The notes under the pieces are model-generated. The model did not search any database, was not told where the DNA came from, and saw nothing but the letters and a program-made list of their open reading frames with translations. The position numbers were made by a program, and so were the translations under genes. From positions 24,212,273 through 24,276,272 of the forward strand of contig JASWHV010000018.1 in the NCBI GenBank assembly GCA_030760725.1: a stretch of DNA of 64,000 nt, given 5' to 3'. Of the stretch, positions 31,981-43,339 are shown in pieces. The stretch comes from Neostapfia colusana (Eukaryota > Streptophyta > Magnoliopsida > Poales > Poaceae). Numbering within the stretch: position 1 is the first letter of the stretch; the number at the start of each line of letters is the position of its first letter.

Positions 31981-32626
31981 TGTCGGTACCTGGGATATGG
32001 GGTACCCCCGCGCACAGGAAGAAATGCCTAAGGAACTCACCCTTCTCCGCAGGGAGAGCTCCGAAGGCGCCACGCGTCCGGCGGGGCCGGACCACCCTCT
32101 CCTCAGAGGAGAGCTCCGGGCCCGCCACGTGGCATACAGGAGCCGGACCTCCCCCCCGCGGGAGAGAGGTCCGAAGGCGCTACGCGTCCAGCGGGGCCGG
32201 ACCTCCCTCTCCTCAGGGGAGAGCTTCGGGCCCGCCGTGTGGTCGACAGAAGCCGGGCCTCCCACTCCGTGGGGAGAGGTCCGAAGGCGCCACGCGTCCA
32301 GCGGGGCCGGACCTCCCTCTCCTCAAAGGAGAGCTCCGGGCCCGCCGCGTGGCCAGAAGAACGGAGCTGCCTGCCCCCGAGAGATAGGCAGCGGGCGTAA
32401 AGACGCCCCATACCTTGCCCGTACAAGGTATTCAAGGCCCTCGTCTTCCCAAGACGCGGAGACGCGGAGCACGCTTCTGTCAGGTGCCGTTGCGCCCAAT
32501 CGCATCACAGACTGGCGCGCGGTGTCAGGACCTGCCATCCAATAAACTCTGCGACAAGACATCCCATGCTGCCTGCGCCGTCATCAGCCACTACGACTGG
32601 CATGCGGCATGGGCAGGGCAGCAAGA
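31981..32626 (+). repeat. T5: truncated Tat LTR, inverted
   Basis: Begins TGTCGGTACC (LTR start in plus orientation), runs through the repeat units and hairpin, and stops near gcaagat where homology to E3a starts. It therefore lacks the last 450 or so bases, including the TATA box. No target duplication; the right end is a deletion or rearrangement breakpoint. Confidence 0.8.
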
Positions 32627-33474
32627 TAATGACCTTTGTCCATGAGGTCATTAAGCTTCTCCTTCAATTCTGCTAGCTCCTTTGGTGCCATTTTGTATGG
32701 TCACCGAGAAATAGGTGTTGTTCCCGGTGCTAGTTCAATCTTGAACTCTACATCACATTCGGGCGGCATGCCCGGCAAGTCTTCGGGAAACACATCTGGA
32801 TATTCACATACTACTGGAATATCCTCAAGTTTAGGAGCTTAAATCTGATGCACTGCTGCAACACGTTGTGATGGATCCACAAGATTCAATATGTTGCAAC
32901 CATGTATTGGGGAATTCAGTTGGACAGTCCGAGAGCTGATATCAAAGATAGCTCCATAATGTGTCAACCATGACATCCCCATGATAATATCAATTCTTTG
33001 GCCTTTGAGTATGATAAGGCTCGCAGGATAGATGTTTCCACCCAAACATAAAGGTGCCCGAGAGACCATTTCATCAGTTGATATCTTGCCTCCGGGGGAG
33101 CTGATATGAAACGGATGCTTAATGGTGCTAAATGGAAGATTATTCTTCAGCACATAGTCTCTGCTAATAAAATTGTGGGTGGCCCCGGAATCAAATAACA
33201 TGAAAATGGGCTGTTCATGTAAAGTGAACATGCCTGCCAAAACTGGTTCGCCTTTAGCAATATCCTCAATAGCAGTGTAACTAACCCTGCCAGCTTTTGA
33301 ACGATTCTTCTGTGAAGGTTCACGGTGCTGATCTGAGCATTGCTGAGATAACACACGAGTGTGACTCTGCTCAGCACCACGACGGTTTCGTGTTGTAGAA
33401 ATCCTCAGCTCTCTACTAACACAAGGTGGAGATAATTCGTGCGTAGCTGGTTGCGGTAGGGTTGCACGAATAAT
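32627..33474 (-). pseudogene. E3a Gag tail, protease and RT start
   Basis: Protease site LFDSGATHNFISRDY is intact, followed by SSPGGKISTDEMVSRAPLC and MGMSWLTHYGA. TAA at 32839-32841 interrupts the PR-RT linker where E3b reads Glu. Beyond it the linker (ECDVEFKIELAPGT) continues to the break near 32626. Another stop at 33475-33477 separates it from the rest of Gag. As in E3b, no CCHC knuckle precedes the protease. Confidence 0.8.
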
Positions 33475-34356
33475 TTATGTCCGCTGTTGTTGAGGTGGAG
33501 GCTCATATGTGATCAACTCCAGCCGTGGTTGTGAGAGTTGCACCACTGGCTGAATTTGTTGCCTAACTGGCGAGTAATATCGCACTCGATAGTTCGGACG
33601 AACCTCGATATCGCTGTCTGGCGGTATACTTCTTTTCAGCTCCACTTCATGACGAAGATGCATGTCTTCCTTAATGATAGCGGCATTTACCAACTCATTG
33701 TAAATACCGTTATTGAACAAGGTCACTTGTTCCTTAAGTTCGACATTCAAACCTTGGAAGAAATACTCGCACTTCAATGCTTCCGAGTCAACCATATGAG
33801 TTGCGTATTGCATCAAGTCTTCAAACTCTTTGAAGTACTCGTACGCAATCCTATCGCCTTGCTTTAACTCCAGAAAGTCTTGATACTTTGTTCGTAAAAT
33901 TCCCGAACAAACGTGATGTGACCGGAAAACATTCCGGAATTCATCCCCTGTCACTCGATGACCTTCAGGAAGAGTAGCAATGTACTCCGCCCACCAAACT
34001 CCAGCAGCTCCGTGGAGTTGTTGAGCGGCAAATAAAGTCTTCTGGTACTCATCGCACTCAAGCATCCCGAACTTGGCTTCAATACGTTGGAGCCAATGAG
34101 CCGACTCCAACGGTTCTTTCGCTTCCGAGAAAACCGGTGGTTGTCTTGCTAGAAAATCCAGATAAGTGCTTGGCGGAGGATTTTGCTGTAGTGTCTCCTG
34201 TCGTATGCTTTGTCGCACCAACAGATCCAGAGACTCAGCCATCTTTGCCAAGATTTCCGCCAATCCGGCTGATGATGTCGGCACTTCTTGTCGTGGAGAA
34301 TTACTTTCACCGTGACTCGACTCACCAACCTCACTCCTGGAATGAGCACGATCCAT
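33475..34356 (-). pseudogene. E3a Gag
   Basis: Starts at ATG 34356 (MDRAHSRSEVGESSHG) and shows the chromovirus Gag core: ESAHWLQRIEAKFGML, LFAAQQLHGAAGVWWAEY, FRNVFRSHHVCSG, KYQDFLELKQGDR and ECEYFFQGLN-like sequence. It ends at TAA 33475-33477, where E3b has GAA. The frame here is intact where E3b has a 2-bp deletion. Confidence 0.83.
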
Positions 34357-36140
34357 GCTGCAAGAATGAGCAATTTACGGTTAAAATTCAAAGTTCAAAC
34401 TCAACTTGAATTCAAAAACATTAACCGTCAAAGCATCACTTCAATAATGCAGCACACATAATCTAACCAGGGTTTCGACAATTCTGGAATCTATCAAATG
34501 TGAGAAAGTTTGTCCAAACCCTTAATTCCAACAGTAGGACAAACTGAAAAATAACTCGAGAACATGTTACGGAGCTTAGAGAAGTCTAAGACATCCCTGT
34601 CCACAACAAGTCTCAAGCTAAATGACAATAAGTACTACTCTTTTCAGAATGACCAATAGGTCTTAATCCCAGAATTTGAATATGACAATGGCAGTTTCAT
34701 GTCTCAAGTTGAATATCAAAGTTATAGTTAACTTCAATATCTTTCCAACGAGTAGTCATTTGCCTTCATATCAGTTCTGGATCAAAAGTTGTGATATTTC
34801 AAAATTAACAGAAATCTGGAACAATTTTGACAGCACCTCCTTTGAAAGTGGCTGTTTTGTCCGCAAGATTTCATACAACTAAACTCCAAATCTGGAGAAA
34901 CTTTGAACAACAAAGTCATAGCATATATCACCAGCTTTCCAAAGGTGTATTACTTGACCCTTAGAAAATTTTCTACAGAATGTTATGGTCGAAATACAGA
35001 AATTTCCAGAGAGCAATTTGTGTCTGCCCTGTTTTTGGACAGTTCACACTCATCTGAGAATTTGATCCATTTGGATGGTGATTCTAATCTGGAGTTCTAC
35101 TGAAGAGTTGTAGAACACTTGAATAGCTTTCCATAAATGTATCCCTCACTTCCATTGATTCAACCAAACAAAAGTTATGTCCTGTTCAACTTCAGCAAAA
35201 TTTCTTTGCTGAAAACAGGGGAGGTTATTCCTAAGTCTTTGTGAATAAATCTATACTCCCAATTGACTCTTAGTTCAATAAATGAGTTCATTAACCCTTA
35301 ATGAAATCCTAGACTCCAAATTTCATCTTTTTCTTTTCAAACCTTCATTTTCTTGCAGTTCAAAACACATCACGGTACTACGTTGCCTCGCCAAATTAAA
35401 ATCCTATCCGGCTTTATACCGGCATATACGTCTCAAGTGGTGGCACTAAAACGATCACTCACAAACGTTTTCTACACGACATGTTCTAACGTGGTTAAGG
35501 TACCTGCAGAAAATCACTCAATAATGATGCACACATTGGTTTAACATTTCAGGCAGGTCCATATCATAGTAAAAACATATGCCCCGTATCATTGCCATAC
35601 GGGCCGTCCTTGACTCAAGCCACGTCTCAAGGTACATGATCGGGTTATTCACCACCCGATGGGGGCTGCACACCTTTGCACTAAAGCACACCGGTGGAAC
35701 AGCGCTTTCGTAAGCCTCATAGGACATGAAGAGTCCTAGAGAACATACTTCGTGTTACAAACCACACGATGGGGTCTCCTCCTCTTGCTCCCGGGTTTGC
35801 GCACTGGAGGCTAGTGCCATTCATATGTCTCTAAGACATGAAGAGTCTTAGAAAACATATTCACTTGCCGTCCATTGCTGAACGGGACATCCCACACTAC
35901 TTTCCTCGTATGGGTGAGCTAACCGAAATTGATCCGCTTTCGGTGGCGTTCCTTACCATTCTTACCTCCACGTAGGTGCGTCGTTACAGAATTGAAATAC
36001 TGAATGATAACACACTGTTAGCTTGCCACCTTAAGTAACTATGCTAATAATACTCCTTATGTGGGCATACTATACGTTCCTCACTCGTATACCTCTAAGT
36101 TTTCAAAAATATGCTCTTTTCATGCGTGCTATTCCCAATG
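34357..36140 (-). other. E3a 5' leader
   Basis: AT-rich, non-coding. The blocks around 35370-35480 and 35900-36140 are closely related to the E4 leader (57643-57740, 58200-58450). No ORF0 is present. Confidence 0.65.
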
Positions 36141-36154
36141 TGGCTCTGATACCA
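36141..36154 (-). other. E3a primer binding site (initiator Met tRNA)
   Basis: Plus strand tggctctgatacca equals the initiator tRNA-Met 3' end, four bases from the LTR. Confidence 0.85.
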
Positions 36155-36158
36155 CGTC

Positions 36159-39100
36159 TGTGAGGGCCCGGCCCGGGAATCGCAGTGGGTGGTGCCGTGC
36201 GATGCGGCACCCAACAGCATGCACGAAAAGACGATAAGAACATAACGAAACCATTTTGTTACTCAAGATAATTTCTTTTACAACATAATGTACACACGCA
36301 GCGGAAATTAAAATTTGCTGGACAAACTACTCACTCTCGACCCTAACTACGCCGAAGAGAAGTCGTTCAGCCCGTGAACGCTTCCTACTAGCTTCACCAA
36401 AGAAAGGCAGCGGCTAGGTTTCCGATGAGTTGAACAAACCGTGAGGTTCATCGTCTCACCGAACAACCCTCTTCATAGCAGGCATCCTGCTACCTGCAAA
36501 AACAACTCAGAAGCAACCGTGAGCACTAAGGCTCAACAAGACTTACCCATCAATCCTAAACATGCAACTCTACGTGCAGGGGTAGAAAGACAGTAGGCAT
36601 AGGAATTTGCAAAATGCGGCTTGACTAAACTTGATCCTTATATTCAGATTCTTTTAGCCTTCATTTTAGTGGTCCTCACGCCTCACAACATCGGAAGTCC
36701 ACAATCAAACAAGAAACGCTTATCCCGATGTTGCTAGCCTAAGGTGGAAAAGAAATTTCGTTGGCTCTATATCTACTTCAGTCAAGGTTCCAATACAGTG
36801 ATTAATCCACAAACAGCAAGTTAAGAGACTTAGTTCATCTTTTTACTAAGTCACGGCGCAGTGGGCAAGTATGCTCAATCCTCTTCCGCGAGCGACGGTG
36901 ATTCGAATCAATAACAACCCGGAATACACGACACATACACCCGCCTCGAAAGACTCTCTCAAGAGCTCTTTCTTACGTTGTATGCAGCAACCTTTCACAC
37001 GACACCCCGACATAGAAAAACGCTTCGCGCCGAGCAGGATGGTCCTCTACGCGGACACGTCGAAGTTGCCCGCTAAAGGATTTACACCTCCCGCCTTCTC
37101 AACGCCATTCCCACGCGAAGGATGAGTTTCTATATCACGGTCCATCGAGTTACATCGGTTTCATGGGTCCCATACCCCACTATATATCCGGTACAGCTCA
37201 ATCTTGTCCAGCAGGGCCGCATACATACGGTCCTTAACCGACACGGACGGGGCTACAACCAACCTCCACATTTGCCTTACCATCCCAGTCCAGGCCAAAT
37301 GTGGTCTCAAGCATTGTCACACCCATCGTAGGTCGAGACCAACCTTGAGCGCTCCATCCTACAGGAACATCCCCGTCCCCATCTCATATTCATGAGGGTG
37401 CTCTTATCATTTATCTCTCGCGAGTAACTTCCTTACTCGAACTTTCTCGCGAGTAGCTTTTTACTACTCGACTTCTACCGAGCTAGCTACAACATTAGCC
37501 TAGCATCTACAACGAGGCAAAGCCTACACTAAACCTTCTAATGAGGGATGTAATAGGCATGCAAGTGGGTTTCAATCATCCTAGACATAATGCACTCAAG
37601 TCTAATAAACATGATGTGATGTAAAGCAAAATTTAAAACGGAAACAGTATGCAAACCGGGGCTTGCCTTGCTCAACGGTTTTGTTAGAAGCTAGAAGTTA
37701 GTCTTCCTCCGGAGAATCCGCCAAACTCGTCACGAGATGGAGATCCTCGCTGTAGAGTCGAATCCTCGTCGAACGTCGACGTCACGTGAGCTATTATATT
37801 GCAATGCACATATATTTCAAAAGCAATTTAGAAACTGTTTCAAAACTGTTGTTCAAGTTAACTCACACCTAAAAGGAACAAACAACAGAAAGGTTTCTGT
37901 TGTTGGATCTACAACCTTAGAGATGATGAAAGCTAGGGTGAAAAGAAATACTAGTAATCACCATGTGATTAAGTCCATTATATGAACACTTAAACCTAAA
38001 ATATGGTAGCTCCAGTTCCAGAGGTCCAATGAAGCTGAGAATTTAACCACGGCTTCTATGGAAGCTTGATAGGCAGTGGGCAAAAATTGAGCTCATGAAA
38101 TGTCTCAAGGTGATCACAATAATTCCTTATGTGATTTTCACTAATCTGCCTTTACCCCCAAGATATGAAGCTTTCCTATGCGTCAAAGTAGACTTTTTGT
38201 GAAATACAAAATGTCCTGAGTCCATAGGAATTGGTTTTACCATTTTTGGAGTTTCCTACATGGAGATATGGATTTTACAAAGAATGGGGAAAAGCTGAAA
38301 TTGTCTCTGTTCATTTTCCCATTTTTCAGAGACATAAGGAATAAAAACACATCATTTGACCAAGCAAATGAGGTCCAATGCCTCTGAAATTTTTACTGAA
38401 GTTCAAGGAATTTTGGAACCATGTCCTGTCCAAATTTGGGAATTTTCCAATAAACAGAACTCCTGTAAAAACTGAGACAAGATTTGTTTTTAATGAATTA
38501 ATGAGCCAAATTCAGGGATTTTCATAAACATTGGTCTGCACCCCTGGATAGTACTGTTTGAGAGGAATCCAACAAAATTTGTTTCACGATTTTTGGACAC
38601 TCCTACACAAAGTTATGGCTCTCCAAAGTTTGAACTAGAGTGGGAAAATCTGGAAATTGTTTAAATGCTGACAGTGGGTCCCACCTGTCATCCCTAATCT
38701 CCAGACTCGCGCCCAACAGGGCAGTGGCGGCCCACTCCGGCGAGGTCGCCAGAAAACAAGTTCCCAGCCACCTCCAGACCCCCTGCTGGCCGCCCCCCTA
38801 TATTTCCCCACGCTGAACACGTTGGTGAGGTCGCCGGCGGCTGAAACTCGCCGGAAAACAGGGCGCACCGGTCACAGCAAACCCTAGAGCTCCGGCGAGG
38901 TCTTGCACGGTGAATTCTCCACCAAATGGTCGGTTCTTGAGCTCTACAGCACCAGGGGATCATGTAGAAGACCGGCATGAGGTCTAAACAAGCTGGAGAG
39001 GGCTCTAAACCTATCGGCACCGTGCACCCGATAGGGTCCAGCGGCATACCCTCTAAAAGAGCTCGGACTGCTCACTCTACACTCAATTTCTTGGTCTAAA

Positions 39101-40340
39101 ATCGTGGTAGGAGGTGTGCTAGGAAGTTAACAACCTGTGTGTGAAGTTTGAGACCCAACAAACACGAATTGAGGACGAATTTTACAATTCCTTACCTCAA
39201 GGTCCGTTTCTGCCGCCCGGGAGAAAAACTTGAAATTCTCCCTCTGTGATCAAGAGCTGGGGCTGAGCTTTGGAGGTGAGCAACTAGACTTGTTGGTGCA
39301 CAGATGGGGGTGGCTTGCTTGGGCGTAATCCTTTCTGGTTTGGGCTGTCCACGGCGTCCAGTTTCAGTTCCTCCGACGTTCAACACGGGAGCAGCAGAAC
39401 TCTTCTGTTTGTTGGCGCTGGTGGGCTCAGGACTGCGGGGTAAAGTGGCTGGCCGGCTAGAGAATGTGTATGCGATGATCTTTGCTGTGGAGACCTCGAT
39501 CATTCGTCGCTCAGGTGGCTGTGTAGAATCGAGAGAAGGAGGGGCGCTGTACTGCTCGGGAGAAACAACGAGAGTAGCTCCAGCGGGAAGAGAAAACACA
39601 GTTCGTGTGTTGCTTCACGGGAGGAGTACGAGCGAAGAAATCCACCAGATAGCAGGAGCTGGCACGACAGAGCATCGGGCGGGGGTTGCATTCCGGGAGC
39701 TGTCGAGCTCGGGTGCAACCGGGAGGAAAACAGAGGCGGTAGGGTGTAACGTGTGGCTAACAGATAGGGTCCACAGCTCCACAATTATCTCCCTCTTATC
39801 CCCCAATTCCGTTTAAAATAGCAAATGAGCTCCAAATTTATTCAAACTTGGAGGATAGGTCAAAGGAATTATGAGGAACTCAAATCTGAAATCAGATTTT
39901 AAAATTGAGTTTGTTTGGTTCAAAATTCAAATTCAAGTTTGAATTTAAACGTGCCCTCATTTAATCCTCGGAATAAATAGTATATGAAACCAAAAATTCT
40001 CCAAATTTGAAACTTAGGCTCTTGAATATATGAGAGATGAATCTATGATCTCACATATAGGACTTTGGACAATCTGAATAGAAATCCTTTCAAAAGATTC
40101 AAATTGCGTTTAAATTCCCTCCACTCTACTCATAGAGGAGGTGCACATGAGTTAGAGTTTTAGGAGTGTAATTATATCCCCTAGGTTAACATGTGTTGAG
40201 CATGGGCTAAAGAAAATTAACTCCCTCACATGTCCATTTATGTGTTCATCATTTTTCATGTGACACAATTATAGTCTTTTGTTGCCTTAACTTTGTTTTA
40301 TGAGCTGACATCAAACTTTACAAAAGTTAGGGCTGTTACA
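36159..40340 (-). repeat. Shared LTR of E3a and E3b (4182 bp)
   Basis: Bounded by TGTGAGGGCC and GGCTGTTACA. Left is a primer site, right a polypurine tract, so it acts as 5' LTR of E3a and 3' LTR of E3b. The GC donor motif (AAG, then GCAAGCCCC on the minus strand) is at about 37671-37680. The corresponding exon A has an in-frame TAA and exon B (about 36390-36494) is decayed. GC-rich core at about 38680-39000. Confidence 0.85.
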
Positions 40341-40353
40341 TTCCTCCCCCCTT
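40341..40353 (-). other. E3b polypurine tract
   Basis: Minus strand AAGGGGGGAGGAA directly before the LTR start TGTAACAGCC. Confidence 0.85.
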
Positions 40354-40402
40354 AAAAGAATCTCGTCCCGAGATTACAAAAAGAAAGAAGAAGGGAGAAT
40401 GA

Positions 40403-40631
40403 CTACTGGACATATGGTACAAACAAGTCAGGAAAATTTAAACGGAGAAATTCCTCGCTTTCCCACGTAGCTTCATCAGCGGTGTGGTTGCTCCACAAGA
40501 CTTTGTAAAATCGCAATGTCCGATTTCTTGTGGTGCGAGTCTTCTCGTCAATAATCTGTATCGGATACTCAGAATAAGTGAGATCCGGTTGAAGATCCTC
40601 AATGTTCTCCATATGAACTGCGGTTGGGTAC
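40403..40631 (-). pseudogene. E3b pol C-terminus: chromodomain
   Basis: Reads MENIEDLQPDLTYSEYPIQI, RNRTLRFYKVLWSNH, EATWESEEFLRLNFPD and ends at a stop at 40403. Chromodomains target chromovirus integrase to modified chromatin. It is separated from the rest of pol by the solo LTR. Confidence 0.85.
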
Positions 40632-41730
40632 TGTCGGTACCTGAGATATGGGGTACCCCCGCGCACAGGGTGAAATGCCTAAGGTGCTCGCCCTTCTCCG
40701 CAGGGAGAGCTCCGAAGGCGCCACGCGTCTGGCGGGGCCGGACCTCCCTCTCCTCAGAGGAGAGCTCCGGGCCCGCCATGTGGCATACAGAAGCCGGACC
40801 TCCCCCTCCGCGGGAGAGAGGTCCGAAGACGCCACACGTCCAGCGGGGCCGGACCTCCCTCTCCTCAGAGGTGAGCTCCGGGCCCGCCACGTGGCATGCA
40901 GAAGCCGGACCTCCCCCTCCGTGGGAGAGAGGTCCGAAGGCGCCACGCGTCCAGCGGGCCCGGACCTCCCTCTCCTCAGAGAAGAGCTCCGGACCCGCCA
41001 CGTGGCTGGAAGAACGGTGCTGCCTGCCCCCGAGCGGTAGGCAGCGGGCGTAAAGGCGCCCCTCACCTTGCCCGTACAAGGTATTCAAGGCCCGCGTCTT
41101 CCCAAGACGCGGAAACGCGGAGCACGCGCCTGTCAGGTGCCGTTGCATCCAGTCACATCACAGACTGGCGCGCGGTGTCAGGACCTGCCAGGTAATAAAC
41201 GCCGCGACAAGACATCCCATGCCGCCTGCGCCGTCATCAACCACTATGACTAGTGCGCGGCGTGGGCAGGGCGGCAAAAGGAAGACTCAGAAGCCTTCTA
41301 CCAGAGGCAACCACCGGCGTAACTACAGATACGGTAGATAATAGACAATCTTCCCGGGACCACCTGTCGGGTCCCAGCCCCCCTTGTAAGCCACCCGAGT
41401 CTTGGACTATAAAAGGCTCGGGTAGGCGTCGATAGCGGGGGGTTCGCATTCTGCAACTCATACGCTAGCCATACACTCTCAAGCTGTAACTCACCCCAAG
41501 CTCAGGCCCCCGGCCCTGAGCAGCAAGCAATACAGCGAGCTCCATAGCTCGCCGTGGACGTAGGGTTTTACGCTCCGGCGGCCTGAACCACGTAAAACTC
41601 CCCGTGTCAAGCTCTCACTAACTCGTCCATCCGCGCAAGCTCTCCGCTAGGAACTAGCCCCTCCGAAAAAAGAACCTCCGCGGGCTGCCCAGTGCAGGCC
41701 TGGGGGAAGTGTCGATCGCACACTTCGACA
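40632..41730 (+). repeat. Tat solo LTR in E3b (1099 bp, target duplication GGTAC)
   Basis: Starts TGTCGGTACC and ends ACTTCGACA in plus orientation. ggtac flanks it at 40627-40631 and 41731-41735. No internal sequence remains, so the two LTRs of an inserted element recombined. It splits E3b pol between HVSQLRKCLKY and the chromodomain. Confidence 0.93.
41408..41415 (+). promoter_or_regulatory. TATA box of the solo LTR
   Basis: TATAAAAG in plus orientation, about 780 bases after the LTR start and downstream of three CACGTG repeat units. Confidence 0.65.
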
Positions 41731-41735
41731 GGTAC

Positions 41736-43339
41736 TTAAGACATTTCCGCAGCTGAGAGACGTGGAAAACATCGTGAATACCCGAAAGTGACGCCGGTAG
41801 CTCCAGACGATAGGCCACGGGTCCGCATATCTCAGTGACAGCAAACGGCCCGATGAATCGCGGAGCAAGCTTTCCCTTCACTCCAAACCAATGAACCCCT
41901 TTCATCGGAGAGACACGTAGATACACATGGTCCCCGATGTCGAAGTGAAGAGGTCGACGTCGTTTGTCTGCATAACTCTTCCACCGAGATTGAGCAGCCT
42001 TTAAATTGGCTTGAATCACTCGCACTCGTTCCTCGGCTTCATTCACCAGATCAATCCCGTAGACCACTCTCTCGCCGGACTCACACCAATTCAGTGGTGT
42101 GCGGCACTTCCGGCCATAAAGAGCTTCGTACGGGGCCATCTTGATGCTGGATTGATAACCGTTATTATATGAGAATTCTGCTAACGGTAGATGGTCATCC
42201 CAATTCTTCCCATGATTGATGACACATGCCCGTAGCATATCCTCTAGAATCTGATTTATCCTCTCCGTTTGACCATCAGTTTGCGGATGATACGCTGAAC
42301 TCCGAATTAACTTGGTTCCCAAGGAAGCGTGCAGTTGCTCCCAAAATCTGGATACGAACAACGTACCCCGATCAGACACGATGGTGCGGGGAACCCCGTG
42401 TAAACACACGATTCTTGAGATGAACAGCTCCGCATACTTCTTTGCCACATATTTAGTATGGACTGGAATAAAATGAGCGGTCTTGCTCAAAAGATCGACG
42501 ATTACCCAAATAGAATCATGCTTGTTGCTGGTCATGGGTAAACCGATGATGAAGTCCATACTTATGTCTTCCCACTTCCATGCTGGAACCTTCAGCGGAT
42601 GAAGTGGTCCGGCTTTCCGCATATGGTCGGCTTTAACCCGCAGACACGTATCACACTCGGATACGTACTTCGCAATCTCTCTTTTCATCCGTGTCCACCA
42701 GAACTTAGACTTCAAGTCCTGGTACATTTTATTGCTTCCCGGATGAATGGAGTACTTGGATAAATGTGCTTCATCCAATATCTTCCTCCGCAATTTCATG
42801 TTTCGTGGTACCACTATGCGGTTGTTAAACCATATAGTACCCTTATCATCTTTGCGGAACATCTTCAATTCACCGCTGTCCACTCTCCTCCTGATGTGAG
42901 ACATACCTCTGTCTCTCTTCTGAGCCTCTACAATCTCATATCGGATTGTAGGAATAAGAGCGAGGTTGAACAGCGATCCGTAGGGAACTAAGCGCAGGCT
43001 TGGTTCTCCTTCTTCATGTGCAGCCATGGCTAAATGGTGAATGTGGGCTTTCCGACTAAGTGCATCGGCAACCACATTCGCTTTGCCCGGATGGTAATGA
43101 ATTTCAAGTTCATAGTCCTTGATCAATTCGAGCCATCTTCGCTGCCTCATATTCAGTTCCTTCTGTGTGAAGATGTACTTCAAGCTTTTGTGGTCAGTGT
43201 AGAGATGTACTAGATTGCCTAGTAGATAATGTCTCCACATTTTCAATGCTAAGACCACTGCAGCTAGTTCAAGGTCGTGCGTCGGGTAATTCTGCTCATG
43301 ACTCCTGAGTTGTCAGGATCCATACGCGACCACACGTCC
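41736..43339 (-). pseudogene. E3b RNase H and integrase
   Basis: RNase H: THDLELAAVVLALKMW, TDHKSLKYIF, VADALSRK. Integrase: HHCC finger with HPGSNKMYQDL and CDTC, then core with MDFIIGLP, VSDRGTLFVSRFWEQLH and YHPQTDGQTERINQ (DD35E spacing kept), and the C-terminal GPFAVTEICGP and FHVSQLRKC. Two in-frame stops precede it, TGA 43313-43315 and TAA 43340-43342, both in RNase H. The integrase itself looks undamaged. Confidence 0.87.

Larger units (their letters stand above)
32627..40340 (-). mobile_element. E3a: chromovirus copy, truncated, with 5' LTR shared with E3b
   Basis: Contains a start of RT, protease, gag, leader, primer site and LTR 36159-40340. The left end is cut at T5. Its gag and protease are nearly identical to E3b. 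Confidence 0.82.

Noticed and set aside
40403..40631. A host chromodomain gene
   Set aside because: The domain joins in frame to the integrase C-terminus across the solo LTR and has the same position in E4, so it is retrotransposon pol.
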